Assembly: GCA_028641055.1 (NCBI GenBank)
Contig: CM054062.1
Location: forward strand, 173,371,642-173,435,641
DNA: 64,000 bases
Direction: 5' to 3'
Source of the DNA: Alopecurus myosuroides
Lineage: Eukaryota; Streptophyta; Magnoliopsida; Poales; Poaceae
Shown here: piece after piece, positions 1-11,514 of the stretch
Position numbering within the stretch: the first letter of the stretch is position 1
How the letters are laid out: every line of letters starts with the position of its first letter
Program-made: the position numbers and the translations under genes
The notes under the pieces: model-generated
Told to the model about the DNA's origin: nothing
The model's input: only the letters and a program-made list of their open reading frames with translations
Database searches by the model: none

Positions 1-231
1 AGCCAACTGCCTCCTATCAACACTTAGAATGAGATAAGAGAAGTCATGCATGCAAGATTTGTACCTCCTCACTACAAGCAATATTTACTCATGAAGCTAC
101 AAGATCTCAAGCAAGGATTAAAAGGTTGATGGGTACTATAAGGAAACGGAGATCGTCATGACAAGAGAAAATGTGACAAAACCTCAAGACCACACAATGG
201 CCCGCTTCATCAATGTCCTCACTCACCCCAT
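1..231 (+). pseudogene. gag capsid fragment of element H, first piece
   Basis: Codons here resemble the capsid part of the intact gag at 6331-6535 (the [11 protein letters not shown] to MARFLNGL stretch). Several differences break the frame, including an early TGA after the sequence corresponding to KSVDEYYKE. The gene is cut at 231 by the Athila-type insertion and resumes at 16128. The window begins inside this gene, so its start is not visible. Confidence 0.75.
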
Positions 232-1802
232 TGATGGTGCAGGTCTTGCACTCATTGGGAAACCCCAAGATGAAGGTATGATGAGCACAGCAGCAATTTT
301 CCCTCAGAAAGAAACCAAGGTTTAATCGACCAGTAGGAGGAAGGAGTAACTTCAGAAGGTTGATGCAGCTGAGATGGCGGGGCGCACTACTGATTCACCA
401 GCAACGTGGAACCTACACAACACAAACAATTCAATTTGCCCCCAACGAAGCAGTGAGGTTGTCAATCTCACCAGTTTTGCTGAACACAAAGAGGTTAAAC
501 GTATGGTTTGGAAAAAAGTAGAAAAGCAGTAGGTGTTTTATCAGTATGAGAAAAATGGACCGGGGTCCACAGTTCACTAGTGGTGTCTCTCCGTGAAAGA
601 TAAATAACACGTGTGGTGAACAAATTACAGCTGGGCAATTGATAGAAATGAAGGTTGCACCGTAGTGCATATGAAAGACATAAAGATTACTATGTGATTC
701 ATGCAGACATTACAAAAAAAAATATAGACCGTCATCCAACTTCATCTATGTCTAATAATCCACCCTCTGAATATCATCCGAACAAACGTTGGGTATTAAG
801 TTGCAAGCAACAGATTATCGCCGTAAGCAAAGTGTGTAATGTAAACAATGTAAACTAGGTAAACACCGTTGTTTTCTCCCTAATGGAAACATCACATCCT
901 CCATCCGTCATGTTTCTATCACTCGAGCATAGATGCAAAGGAGGAATGAACCCACTATCGAGCATAAATACTCCCTCTTGGAGTTACTAGCATCTACTTG
1001 GCTAGAGCATCTACTAATAATGGAGAGCATGCAAGATCATAAATAACATACACATGAAGATGACATGATAGATTGATAATAAGAAGACATAGCATTCAAC
1101 ATTCATCAGATCCCAACAAACACAACATGTACCATTACATAAAGATGATCTTGATAATGTTAGGCAGCTCACAAGATCTAAACATGAGGTACAAAGTGGA
1201 GAGAACAACCATATAGCTACTACTATGGACCCGTAGTCCAGTGATGAACTACTCACGCATCACTTCGGAGGAGGGCATGGTGGTGTAGACCCCTACGGTG
1301 ATGAATTCCCCTCCCAGCAGTGTGCCGGGGAGAGCTCCAGAACCCTCCCGGTCTCAGGCTGACGACGACGGCGGCCTCGGGTGTTTTTGGTACGAAGTGG
1401 AATATATTTAGGGTTTACGCCTCGGGGGGGGTATAAATAGGCGAAAGGGCAGAGGCGGTGGAGGCCGGGGGGCCCACACCACCCCATGGCGCGGCCAGGG
1501 GGCGCACCGCCCTATGGTGTGGGCACCCTGAGGCCCCCCTCTGGGTCTCTTCGGGACTCCATGGAACCTTCGGGAATTCTAAGACTTCCGGGCTTCGAAT
1601 TTTCCAATTATGAGAAAATTTCCAGAACAACTTTTCTGAAACTAAAAACAGCAGAAAACAAGGAACTGGCTCTATGGCATCTTGTCAATATGTTAGTCCG
1701 GAAAATCGATAAAAATGGCATAAAGTGTATAGCAAACATATGGGAAACAATAAGAAAACAACATGGAACATCAGAAATTAAGGATACGTTTATGACGTAT
1801 CA
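232..1802 (-). repeat. 3' LTR of the minus-strand Athila-type element
   Basis: This 1,571-bp LTR runs from TGATACGTCATAAACGTATC (minus strand, at 1802) to ...CACCATCA (at 232). It is the partner of 14541-16122 and has the same length as the solo LTR at 27273-28843. It contains a TATTTATA-like promoter box on the minus strand near 1430-1440. Open frames inside it on either strand are incidental. Confidence 0.88.
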
Positions 1803-1816
1803 AAATCCCCAAGCTT
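1803..1816 (-). other. Polypurine tract of the Athila-type element
   Basis: On the minus strand AAGCTTGGGGATTT lies directly upstream of the 3' LTR start, the expected place for the plus-strand DNA priming site. This fixes the element's orientation. Confidence 0.65.
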
Positions 1817-2878
1817 AGTTCCTACTCGTCCTCGAGTAGGTAAACGATAAAAGCACATAATTTCTGAGGTGACATGCTACCAACATAAACTTGATCATCA
1901 ATAATGTAAATGCATAAGTAAGCTGAGATCATAGAACTTGAACACAAGCATGATGAATAGATCTTTAATAATAAAGCATAGCAATCACCTTGCATCATGA
2001 GAAGTAACTCACATAAAAGATCATGAATAACAATGCAACTAAAGATATACGTTTGTTTCAAGTATAGACAAAACATGTCAAAGTGATATTTCGCTAGTCC
2101 TTAAGAGTGGGGCAAAACATAAATGCCAGGACACCTTCAAAGTTCATGAGGAAGACTAGAACAAATAATTAGAAAACAAGCAATAACACATCATAAATAA
2201 ATTAATAATGTTTCTTGGACAAATGCACATAAAACTCAAAATGGCAACTATGCTCTCTTAATTGTGCGTAAAGTTAGAAGATGGAGACTCAACATAAAAG
2301 TAAAAGAAAGGCCCTTCGCAGAGAGAAGCATGGATCACTCATGTGCTAGAGCTTTTATTTTATTAAACAGAGGTATAAAAACTTGACACTCCTTCCAACC
2401 ATCTTTCACAAACCATGGCTAACTGAATCCTCGGGTGCCTGCCAACAATCACATACCGTGGAGGAGTGTCTATATTTTAAGAATGGTGTATGCTTATTTC
2501 AACGAATGGTAAACAGAAAATATAGTACGTCACAAGCCAACTAGACTTCACAAGAGGGGCTCCCATAGAAGCACGCATCTGGGCAGAAGGTCATCCCTCT
2601 TTCTCTTTTGTTTACACAATTATGCTTTGACTGATAAATCAGGGGCAAAAATAGTGAAGAGAATTTGTGTTATTAATTTGGGGCTGGGCACCCCGCTGCC
2701 AGCTCTTCTATCATTAGATAAGCGGATGAAGCCACTAGTCCATGGTGTGAAAGTCCAATCAACAAGTGATATAAATATTCTCTATTTACGTCCTCATGAG
2801 CTAAAACAGGAGCACAAAAGAGGAGTACTTTTGAAAGTTTTAAAGGTAACACATGAGCAATTTACTTTGGAGTGGCGG
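1817..2878 (-). other. Non-coding 3' internal domain of the Athila-type element
   Basis: AT-rich sequence with no frame resembling a retroelement protein. It is split at 2878/11510 by the nested gypsy insertion (target duplication GGCGG at 2874-2878) and resumes at 11515. Short frames such as that at 2627-2881 show no recognisable domain. Confidence 0.6.
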
Positions 2879-3996
2879 TGATGTAGCCCAACCATCTACT
2901 CCAAGTGGACCGATGACAAGATCACGCGCAAAGGCCATCAAGGATAAGGTGAACTCGCTCCTCTCGCTCTATACTTTCGGTCACGTGGAGGATGGTGCGC
3001 TACCTCATGTTTCCACACTTTGCGTGCTCAGGTTCAAACCCACCACGGAGTCACCGAAAAGTACCCGAGACGATGCGCAAGAAGATACGGAGAACAGCGG
3101 TGAAGACGGCGTCCAATTCGGAGTTCCGACGAAGAAGTTAGGGGCGAAAAACCCCTTCCCGGCCTCGGGGGCTGGCCAGGCCGGCCTCCCTCACCCCCAG
3201 GCCGGACCCCCACCCGAAGGGGCCGGCCTCCACCTCGGCCTCGGGCCGGCCTCGGCGCCCCCCCTCAGGCCGGGCCCCCTCCAGAGCACCCCGGCCTCAA
3301 GGCCGGCCTGCTCTCCTCCCACCCCGGCCCCAGGCCGGGCACCCAGCCTGGGGGCCGGCCTGGCCCCTCCCCACCCCGGCCCCAGGCTGGCCCCCCCTCC
3401 AGGCGCCCACCCTGGCCCCAGGCTGGGTTCCAGGCCGGCCAGGCCGGCCCCTAGGCCGGGGTGGACCCGAAAATGCCCGGAAATGCACTGTTTTCGCTCC
3501 TGTTTCCACCTACTTCGACCCCCGGCTATATAAGGACGCCCCCAAGCTAGATCTAGGGTTTAGAGTTGAATTAAGAACATTTGGAGCTCAGCTCTCGTGT
3601 ATCCCTCTTTGAGGAACCATCCCTCTGACATCGTCGAGGATTGTATCAAGGATCATCCAACTACTTGATCTCTCCCTTTGGGTTTCTATCAAGTACTTGT
3701 CCAATCTTCCTCTCGATTATCTTGAGGTTCTATTGGCGCAGTGGACCGGCTGCGGGTGTAAAGCGGTTTCAATCAAGGTGAGCTCAGTTGAATCGATCGT
3801 ACCGTAGGCGGCCCTCGGGGTTAGTTGACGGTAGATTTGGGGTTCTTCGGTTCTTACTAGTTATCCTCGTGTTTGTTTGCCTTGCCCTCGATTTCCCCCT
3901 CGTTTCCCCTCGTGTGTTCATCGAGTTCCTCGTGTTCTTCGTGTTCTTCGTCGATTCGTGAAGATCGGGCCACTCTAGGAGTAACCCTCCGCATCA
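2879..3996 (+). repeat. 5' LTR of the young gypsy element
   Basis: 1,118 bp, TGATGTAGCCC to CCGCATCA. It contains a block rich in GGCCGG units at about 3163-3465, a TATA box at 3527-3534 and a telobox-like motif just downstream. Its first 655 bp would encode the same peptide as the gag-pol C-terminus, but a one-base shorter C run shifts the frame at the end. Confidence 0.95.
3527..3534 (+). promoter_or_regulatory. LTR TATA box (young gypsy, 5' LTR)
   Basis: TATATAAG is the likely core promoter for the genomic RNA. It is followed about 15 bp later by CTAGATCTAGGGTTTA (3547-3562), which contains a reversed plant telobox. The pair is conserved in most related LTRs of the window. Confidence 0.7.
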
Positions 3997-3998
3997 TC

Positions 3999-4011
3999 TG
4001 GTATCCAGAGC
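3999..4011 (+). other. Primer-binding site, young gypsy element
   Basis: TGGTATCCAGAGC, two bases after the 5' LTR, resembles the complement of the initiator tRNA-Met 3' end (TGGTATCAGAGC) with one extra C. The same site occurs at 36601-36613 and, on the minus strand, at 63536-63548. Confidence 0.8.
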
Positions 4012-5216
4012 TAGATTGACACGAATCCGACACCCATACCCCTCCCCATCCACCAATTTTTCTTTTTCCACCAAGAATTTCGAAAATCCTCAAAAAATAG
4101 CCAAAAGGGAATTTGACCGATCTGTTGACTCGTTGAGTTTTTCGTGGTTTTTCTTCATAGATTTGTTGCCAAACACCATTCCACAACTTTCTATTCAGCC
4201 AATTTTTCCAATTTCGCCCAAAATTTTTCTTGATTTTGTGGGAATTTCGAATTTTAGCCAAAAACTCAGAAAATTTCAGCTCTTCGATTCTCCGACAGAT
4301 TTTGGAACTTGTTTTTCTTTGTCGTTTGTGATCCAAATTGAGTGCAACGAGTTGCTACGCGACGCCCACGACATCACCTACGCTTCCACATCAACGGATC
4401 GCCACGACATCGACTCCCCCACGGCCGCAAGTCCGTGATCATCAAATAAAGAGAGGTATAACTTGCTTCCGCTTGCACCACCCCATCCCATTGTGTTACT
4501 TACCTATCGGACTAGTTCTTTTTACACCGCTTGGCATCGCATTTGTGGCATCGAGAGTGCGAGGTTAGCGCTTGTGAGAGATTAGCTACCGAGTAGGCAT
4601 TGGCACTTTGGAATCCATCAAAAAGAGAAAATCAAAAAAAAAAGGAGAAAAAGAGAAAAATAGAAAAAAAGAAGAAGCAAAAGGATCGGTGCCAATTGCT
4701 TTCCATTGTAGGAACGTGTAGCATTGCGTCGCAAAAGAGAAAGAGTGACCGATTGCCACGGTGCGAATCTTGTTGCCTTTTCAACTTTGCGGTTTGAGCT
4801 AGCGTCCTCTTTGAGTTAGTGTGGCATTGAGCATTAGTCTACGTTAGGGCCATTTCGTTCTTCGCTCGTCCATTGGTCGCACTAACCCCATTTTTCCCTT
4901 GTGTGTGTGTGTTCCACCATATTTCCATCCTATAGGTTTGGTTTTTGTGCTAACTTTTCTTTGAATTTTCTCCACGATTGACAACAAACTTTTCTTCGGT
5001 TTTGGTCGATTTTTCCTCGCCACTTTCCTAACCTATTTGCCTTCCATATAAAGTGTGTGTGTTGCCGTTTGCGGTTTCTTTCGATCTTTTGGATTCGCTC
5101 TTGACCTACCGCCCTACACCTAGGCTCGTCCACTAGCCTCAATACGACCAAGAAAGGTAACGTTGGGTAAGTGAGGCGTCCATCTCTTCAATATCACCCT
5201 TGTGTGTGTTTTTGAG
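4012..5216 (+). other. Untranslated leader of the young gypsy element
   Basis: About 1.2 kb between the primer-binding site and the gag ATG, with stops in all frames. It is well conserved in the sister element (36614-37781) and recognisably in the minus-strand relative (62308-63535). That suggests it holds packaging or translation signals; this is inference. Confidence 0.6.
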
Positions 5217-8200
5217 ATGGCTAGGGAAGGAGCATTCACAAGTCCGAGCTCGGAAGACGAAGGCAATCCATTCTACAACGACAATGACTACGCCAACTTC
5301 GTCACCCACAATGACCACTTTCAACTCCGCGAACTCGTCAAGGACGGGTTGCAACGCTATGAGCGTCGACTCCAAGAGCAAGAGGCCCGATTGAATGATC
5401 AAATGACGCGCATCAACATCAACTTGGCTAATCTTGCCAATCGCCGTCATTCATCATCGTCCTCAAGGTCTCGTCGCTCAAGCCGCCACAATCAAGATCC
5501 TCACCAACCTCGTCGCCATGATCGCCACGATCGCCATGATCGCCACAACGTGGAGGAGGGTGGACCACCTCAACAACCACCACCACCTCCTCCACAACCT
5601 CAACAACCTCCGCGACGCAATCGGTATGAGGATAGCTCGCCATCACCACCACCTCGACATCGCCAAGGCCGTGGTGACCCTCTTCAACAACCGCAACGCC
5701 CGGACCTTCGACAACACCATCATCCTCCACCTCCACAAGGCCACGCTCAAGACTATGGCCACAATGATTTCGTGGAAGATGCTCGCCAACATCGAAGGCC
5801 ACCTAGGCGCCATGCGCGTCCCAACAACAATGACCGCCAAGAACATGATCATCCTCAACAACCTCGCCAAGAACAAGAACGTCCTCAACAACATCACAAT
5901 GGCCATGATGATAGTGAACGCCGTGAAGCTAGGCTCCGTCACCACCAACCACCACCACATAATGACCACCGGCGTCATCCTCCCCATCATGATCGCCACC
6001 GCCAAGACAATGAGGATGACCCCTATGATGATTCACCTCCCATGTATGATGAAGACCCCCATGAGCGCCAACATGCGCGCCCCCATCGTCCGCAAGAGGA
6101 CAACAACATGAGTGCTCTTCGTTTCAATGTCCCCAAGTTCAATGGTGAGAATGATCCCGAAGACTATCTTGCTTGGGCTCTCAAGGTTGACAAGATCTTC
6201 GGCATTCACAACTTCACCGACAAGAAGATGGTTGCTCTAGCATCTTTGGAATTCGAAGGCTATGCACTCTTATGGTGGGATCGTCTACAAGCCGAACGAG
6301 TCCGCAATCGCGTTGCTCCTATTGCCACTTGGAATGAGATGAAGCAATTCATGCATGCTCGATTCGTTCCTCCTCACTACAAGCGTGACCTCTTCAAGAA
6401 GCTTCAAGAACTTCGTCAAGGTGTGAAGTCCGTTGATGAGTACTACAAGGAAATGGAGACATCTTTGATCCGCGCTCATGTGATAGAATCTCAAGAGCAA
6501 ACAATGGCCCGCTTCCTCAATGGCCTCAACTATCCTATAAGGAAGATCGTCGAGTATCAACCGTATGACAACATTGTGGCCCTTGTCCACCAAGCTCTCA
6601 AGGCGGAACGCCAAATTGCGGAAGATCTCAAATATAGCAAGCAAAAGGCTTTCTTCAACTCAAGACCATCATCCTCAACTACAATGACACAAGTTCCTCC
6701 TCCAACTACCACCAAGAGCAACACGCGAGCCTCTAGTGCTCCCAACAAGTCTTCCCAACCATTCAAGAAGCAAACTCCTCCAACCTCATCCTCAAGTGCT
6801 CCTCAAGTCAAGTCAAGCACTATTACTTGCTTCAAGTGTGGTGGTAGTGGACACAAGTCCTTTGAATGTTCCAACAAGATGATCATGATTGTCAACCAAG
6901 ACGGTGAACGTGATTCTATGAGCGAAGGCGAATACTATGCCTTGCATCAAATTGCTCTCAACCCTTTGGACGTATCCAACGATGATGAAGAAAGTGTGTA
7001 TTGCGATGAGGACAAGAATCCATCACTAGTGGTCACAAGAGTCCTCACTTCTTCTCCTCAAGATGAGCAAGATCAACGGTGCAATCTCTTTCAAACAAGA
7101 GCCGGTATTGATGGCAAGTCAATCAAGGTCATCATCGACGGTGGAAGTTGCCACAACTTGGCTAGCAAAGAGCTTTGCGACAAACTCAAATTGCCTTACA
7201 AGCAACATCCTCACCCATACCATGTCCAATGGCTTAGTGACTCCGGCACCTTCAAGATTCAACACATGGTCTCCGTGACTTTCAAGATTGGTCCTTATGA
7301 AGACACGGTAGATTGTGACGTTGTTCCTATGACCGTGTGTCATCTTCTTCTTGGTCGACCTTGGCAATACGACAAGAGTGCTATCCATGATGGGCGTACC
7401 AATCACTATAGCTTCAAGTGGAATAACAAGACATTTGTTCTTCGTCCCATGTCTCCTAGCCAAGTGATCGCCGACAACGCCAAGACTCTTGCACGTAGAC
7501 AAGAAGAGCTCAAATCTCGTGAGATGAGTGGTGAGAGAGTGATCCACCAAAAAGTGAGTGAGAGCCACAAGCCAAATATGAGTGGAAAAATTCCGAGTGA
7601 TGCCAAAGGCTTTGCCTTACTTGCCACCAAAAGAGAGATGCGAGCGCTAAGAGATGACCCAACCATACTTCACTTTGTCCTATTGTGCAAAGGGGAAGCA
7701 TTTGAAACTAACGACATGACAAATCTACCTCCATCTTTGTTGCCTTTGTTGCAGGAATTTGAAGACGTCTTTCCCGATGAGCTCCCTCCGGGCCTTCCTC
7801 CCCTTCGAGGAATCGAGCACCGTATTGACCTCATTCCGGGCGCGCCCCTTCCAAACCGCGCTCCTTACCGCACCAATCCCGAGGAGACTAAGGAGATTGA
7901 GCGCCAAATCCAAGAGCTACTCGAAAAAGGTTTTATTCGCGAATCCCTTAGCCCTTGTGCCGTGCCGGTTATCCTTGTTCCAAAGCAAGATTCGACTTCC
8001 CGCGTGTGTATGGATTGTCGCCCTATCAATGCTATCACCGTTAGATATAGACATCCTATTCCTAGGCTCGATGACATGCTTGATGAATTGAGTGGTGCTA
8101 CTATCTTTTCCAAAATTGATCTTAAAAGTGGTTACCATCAAATTCGTATGAGTATAGGTGATGAATGGAAAACGGCTTTTAAAACAAAACTTGGCTTGTA

Positions 8201-10967
8201 TGAATGGCTTGTTATGCCCTTTGGTCTTTCGAATCCCCCATCTACCTTCATGCGTCTCATGAATGAAGTTCTACGTCCTTTCATTGGCAAATTTGTTGTG
8301 GTTTACTTCGACGATATTCTCATTTATAGCAAATCTTTGGAAGATCACCTTGATCATGTTTCACAAGTATTGTTGGCTCTTCGCAACGCAAAACTTTTCG
8401 CCAATCTTTCCAAATGCAATTTTTGCACCAACAAGCTTGTTTTCTTGGGTTTTGTGATCTCTTCCAATGGTATTGAAGTAGATAACAAGAAAATTAAGGC
8501 AATTAGGAATTGGCCTAACCCTACCTCCGTGGGTGAGATAAGGCGCTTTCATGGCCTTGCCGGTTTCTATCGCCGCTTTGTCAAAGATTTTTCAACTATT
8601 GCTTGCCCTTTGAATGAACTCACCAAAAAGAATGTACCTTTTGTTTGGGGCAATGCGCAACAAAAAGCTTTTGACACACTTAAGAAATGCTTAACCGAAG
8701 CTCCTTTGCTTGTCTTACCGGATTTTGAGAAAACTTTTGAGATTGAATGTGATGCTAGTGGTATAGGAATTGGTGGCGTTCTCATGCAAAACGGACGCCC
8801 CGTTGCTTACCATAGTGAAAAACTTGATGGTGCTAAACTCAATTACCCCATCTATGATAAGGAACTTTTTGCTTTGGTTCGAGTGCTAGAAGTTTGGCAA
8901 CACTACCTTTGGCCAAAAGAATTTGTCATTCATTCCGATCACGAATCATTGAAATACTTAAAAAGCCAAACCAATTTGAACAAAAGGCATGCTAAGTGGG
9001 TTGAATTCATTGAATCTTTTCCTTATGTCATTAAGTACAAGAAAGGTAAAGAGAATGTGGTAGCCGATGCCTTGTCTAGGAAAGAATGCCTTCTTACACG
9101 TCTTGACATCAATGTGATTGGTTTGGATGAAATCAAAGACTTATATGCTTCCGATGCTTTCTTTGGTCCTATATTTGAGAAGTGCTTGCCTAACCGAGGT
9201 TTCGATGATTACTATCTTCACAAAGGTTTCTTGTTTAAGGCTAACAAATTGTGTATCCCCGAGTCTTCTCTTCGTTTGTTGTTATTGAAGGAATCACATG
9301 AAGGAGGCCTCATGGGACACTTTGGACGCGACAAGACCTATGCCATGCTCTCCACCAACTACTATTGGCCCAAGTTGAAGCATCACGTTGAGAGACACGT
9401 CAAGAGATGTTCGACATGCCTCCGAGCTAAGTCCACTTCCAACCCTCATGGTCTTTACATGCCATTACCTATCCCACATGCACCTTGGAGTGATATTAGC
9501 ATGGACTTTGTGTTAGGCCTTCCACGAACTAAAACCAACATGGATTCAATCTTTGTAGTTGTGGATCGTTTCTCTAAGATGGCACATTTCATTCCTTGTA
9601 ACCGAACCGACGATGCTTCACATGTTGCTACTTTGTTTTTCAGGGAAATTGTGCGTTTACATGGTGTACCTACTTCAATTGTCTCGGACCGCGACGTCAA
9701 GTTCACGTCCTACTTTTGGAAGACATTGATGGCCAAGCTCGGCGTCAAGCTACTATTCTCCACCGCCTATCACCCACAAACGGATGGACAAACCGAGGTC
9801 GTCAACCGCACACTCTCTTCACTACTTCGAGCATTGATCAAGCCCAACTTGAAGAATTGGGAGGAATGCATCCCACACGCCGAGTTCGCCTACAACCGTG
9901 CTCTCCATCAAGCTACCAAGAAGAGTCCTTTCGAGATCGTCTACGGCTTCAACCCCAACACCGCCCTCGACATACTCCCGTTGCCTCTACGCGAGCGAGC
10001 AAACATGGACATCGATAAGCGCACTGACTACATCAAGAAGCTACACGACTCCACAAGAGCTACGCTTGAGAAGCATTCCGAGTACCGAGCCTCTATCATG
10101 AACAAGAACAAGAAACCCATGGTGTTCCAAGAAGGTGACCTCGTGTGGCTACACTTGCGCAAGGACCGGTTCCCCGAAGAGCGCAACTCCAAGCTCAAGC
10201 CAAGAGGTGACGGTCCCTTCAAGGTCACCAAACGCATCAACAACAACGCCTACAAGCTCGACTTACCGCAATCCAAGTACCTCGTCCACAACTCCTTCAA
10301 TGTCAAGGACCTCTCTCCCTTCCATGGATACCCAAGTGATGAAGACGACGCCGAGTCGAGGTCGACTCTTTTTCAAGGGGGGGGGGGAGATGATGTAGCC
10401 CAACCATCTACTCCAAGTGGACCGATGACAAGATCACGCGCAAAGGCCATCAAGGATAAGGTGAACTCGCTCCTCTCGCTCTATACTTTCGGTCACGTGG
10501 AGGATGGTGCGCTACCTCATGTTTCCACACTTTGCGTGCTCAGGTTCAAACCCACCACGGAGTCACCGAAAAGTACCCGAGACGATGCGCAAGAAGATAC
10601 GGAGAACAGCGGTGAAGACGGCGTCCAATTCGGAGTTCCGACGAAGAAGTTAGGGGCGAAAAACCCCTTCCCGGCCTCGGGGGCTGGCCAGGCCGGCCTC
10701 CCTCACCCCCAGGCCGGACCCCCACCCGAAGGGGCCGGCCTCCACCTCGGCCTCGGGCCGGCCTCGGCGCCCCCCCTCAGGCCGGGCCCCCTCCAGAGCA
10801 CCCCGGCCTCAAGGCCGGCCTGCTCTCCTCCCACCCCGGCCCCAGGCCGGGCACCCAGCCTGGGGGCCGGCCTGGCCCCTCCCCACCCCGGCCCCAGGCT
10901 GGCCCCCCCCTCCAGGCGCCCACCCTGGCCCCAGGCTGGGTTCCAGGCCGGCCAGGCCGGCCCCTAG
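5217..10967 (+). CDS. gag-pol: Gag-Pol polyprotein, intact, 1,916 codons
   Basis: A single uninterrupted frame encodes all proteins needed for gypsy transposition. ATG at 5217 (MAREGAFTS) is the first good start; the upstream in-frame extension has only a GTG. Residues 1-297 are disordered and rich in His, Arg, Pro and Gln. A gag capsid-like domain follows from about 298 (MSALRFNV) to 490, then a CCHC zinc knuckle at 538-551. Protease has an IDGG active site with Asp641. Reverse transcriptase has YFDD at 1030-1033, and RNase H follows at about 1165-1290. Integrase has an HHCC zinc finger from about 1361 and catalytic Asp1430, Asp1491 and Glu1527, giving exact D-35-E spacing. A GPF-type module follows near 1660. 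The last roughly 190 residues are encoded by the 3' LTR: the frame runs through the G11 polypurine tract and an MTRSRAKAI motif, ending in a Pro/Gly/Ala-rich tail from GGCCGG repeats. No chromodomain is seen. Confidence 0.93.
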   Translation: MAREGAFTSPSSEDEGNPFYNDNDYANFVTHNDHFQLRELVKDGLQRYERRLQEQEARLNDQMTRININLANLANRRHSSSSSRSRRSSRHNQDPHQPRRHDRHDRHDRHNVEEGGPPQQPPPPPPQPQQPPRRNRYEDSSPSPPPRHRQGRGDPLQQPQRPDLRQHHHPPPPQGHAQDYGHNDFVEDARQHRRPPRRHARPNNNDRQEHDHPQQPRQEQERPQQHHNGHDDSERREARLRHHQPPPHNDHRRHPPHHDRHRQDNEDDPYDDSPPMYDEDPHERQHARPHRPQEDNNMSALRFNVPKFNGENDPEDYLAWALKVDKIFGIHNFTDKKMVALASLEFEGYALLWWDRLQAERVRNRVAPIATWNEMKQFMHARFVPPHYKRDLFKKLQELRQGVKSVDEYYKEMETSLIRAHVIESQEQTMARFLNGLNYPIRKIVEYQPYDNIVALVHQALKAERQIAEDLKYSKQKAFFNSRPSSSTTMTQVPPPTTTKSNTRASSAPNKSSQPFKKQTPPTSSSSAPQVKSSTITCFKCGGSGHKSFECSNKMIMIVNQDGERDSMSEGEYYALHQIALNPLDVSNDDEESVYCDEDKNPSLVVTRVLTSSPQDEQDQRCNLFQTRAGIDGKSIKVIIDGGSCHNLASKELCDKLKLPYKQHPHPYHVQWLSDSGTFKIQHMVSVTFKIGPYEDTVDCDVVPMTVCHLLLGRPWQYDKSAIHDGRTNHYSFKWNNKTFVLRPMSPSQVIADNAKTLARRQEELKSREMSGERVIHQKVSESHKPNMSGKIPSDAKGFALLATKREMRALRDDPTILHFVLLCKGEAFETNDMTNLPPSLLPLLQEFEDVFPDELPPGLPPLRGIEHRIDLIPGAPLPNRAPYRTNPEETKEIERQIQELLEKGFIRESLSPCAVPVILVPKQDSTSRVCMDCRPINAITVRYRHPIPRLDDMLDELSGATIFSKIDLKSGYHQIRMSIGDEWKTAFKTKLGLYEWLVMPFGLSNPPSTFMRLMNEVLRPFIGKFVVVYFDDILIYSKSLEDHLDHVSQVLLALRNAKLFANLSKCNFCTNKLVFLGFVISSNGIEVDNKKIKAIRNWPNPTSVGEIRRFHGLAGFYRRFVKDFSTIACPLNELTKKNVPFVWGNAQQKAFDTLKKCLTEAPLLVLPDFEKTFEIECDASGIGIGGVLMQNGRPVAYHSEKLDGAKLNYPIYDKELFALVRVLEVWQHYLWPKEFVIHSDHESLKYLKSQTNLNKRHAKWVEFIESFPYVIKYKKGKENVVADALSRKECLLTRLDINVIGLDEIKDLYASDAFFGPIFEKCLPNRGFDDYYLHKGFLFKANKLCIPESSLRLLLLKESHEGGLMGHFGRDKTYAMLSTNYYWPKLKHHVERHVKRCSTCLRAKSTSNPHGLYMPLPIPHAPWSDISMDFVLGLPRTKTNMDSIFVVVDRFSKMAHFIPCNRTDDASHVATLFFREIVRLHGVPTSIVSDRDVKFTSYFWKTLMAKLGVKLLFSTAYHPQTDGQTEVVNRTLSSLLRALIKPNLKNWEECIPHAEFAYNRALHQATKKSPFEIVYGFNPNTALDILPLPLRERANMDIDKRTDYIKKLHDSTRATLEKHSEYRASIMNKNKKPMVFQEGDLVWLHLRKDRFPEERNSKLKPRGDGPFKVTKRINNNAYKLDLPQSKYLVHNSFNVKDLSPFHGYPSDEDDAESRSTLFQGGGGDDVAQPSTPSGPMTRSRAKAIKDKVNSLLSLYTFGHVEDGALPHVSTLCVLRFKPTTESPKSTRDDAQEDTENSGEDGVQFGVPTKKLGAKNPFPASGAGQAGLPHPQAGPPPEGAGLHLGLGPASAPPLRPGPLQSTPASRPACSPPTPAPGRAPSLGAGLAPPHPGPRLAPPSRRPPWPQAGFQAGQAGP
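10375..10390 (+). other. Polypurine tract, young gypsy element
   Basis: A purine run with eleven consecutive G's, immediately before the 3' LTR. It is also translated, as part of the gag-pol C-terminus, so its length constrains the frame. Confidence 0.8.
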
Positions 10968-11509
10968 GCCGGGGTGGACCCGAAAATGCCCGGAAATGCA
11001 CTGTTTTCGCTCCTGTTTCCACCTACTTCGACCCCCCGCTATATAAGGACGCCCCCAAGCTAGATCTAGGGTTTAGAGTTGAATTAAGAACATTTGGAGC
11101 TCAGCTCTCGTGTATCCCTCTTTGAGGAACCATCCCTCTGACATCGTCGAGGATTGTATCAAGGATCATCCAACTACTTGATCTCTCCCTTTGGGTTTCT
11201 ATCAAGTACTTGTCCAATCTTCCTCTCGATTATCTTGAGGTTCTATTGGCGCAGTGGACCGGCTGCGGGTGTAAAGCGGTTTCAATCAAGGTGAGCTCAG
11301 TTGAATCGATCGTACCGTAGGCGGCCCTCGGGGTTAGTTGACGGTAGATTTGGGGTTCTTCGGTTCTTACTAGTTATCCTCGTGTTTGTTTGCCTTGCCC
11401 TCGATTTCCCCCTCGTTTCCCCTCGTGTGTTCATCGAGTTCCTCGTGTTCTTCGTGTTCTTCGTCGATTCGTGAAGATCGGGCCACTCTAGGAGTAACCC
11501 TCCGCATCA
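10391..11509 (+). repeat. 3' LTR of the young gypsy element
   Basis: 1,119 bp, nearly identical to 2879-3996. It encodes the last roughly 190 residues and stop (TAG at 10965-10967) of gag-pol before its own TATA box at 11040-11047. Confidence 0.95.
11040..11047 (+). promoter_or_regulatory. LTR TATA box (young gypsy, 3' LTR)
   Basis: TATATAAG equivalent to 3527-3534. The G-to-C difference between the LTRs lies just upstream. It could drive read-out transcription into the flanking Athila-type sequence. Confidence 0.65.
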
Positions 11510-11514
11510 GGCGG

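Larger units (their letters stand above)
2879..11509 (+). mobile_element. Intact young autonomous Ty3/gypsy chromovirus (CRM-like)
   Basis: The element is complete: LTRs at 2879-3996 and 10391-11509, target duplication GGCGG on both sides (2874-2878, 11510-11514), a tRNA-Met-type primer-binding site, one uninterrupted gag-pol frame and a G-rich polypurine tract. By eye the two LTRs differ by one substitution (in the C/G run before the TATA box) and one length change in a C run (7 versus 8 C). That marks the most recent insertion in this nest. CRM-type placement rests on TGATG...CATCA ends, the RT/integrase order, the lack of a recognisable chromodomain, and a C-terminus that reads into the 3' LTR and carries an MTRSRAKAI motif. 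Other chromovirus lineages remain possible. Length 8,631 bp. Confidence 0.93.

Noticed and set aside
2853..3533. Frame in the 5' LTR as a separate gene
   Set aside because: It is the LTR copy of the gag-pol C-terminus without its own start; the C-run difference alters the end.
5202..5216. Upstream gag start
   Set aside because: The in-frame codon at 5202 is GTG; the first ATG is 5217, and the sister element also begins at the equivalent ATG (37782).
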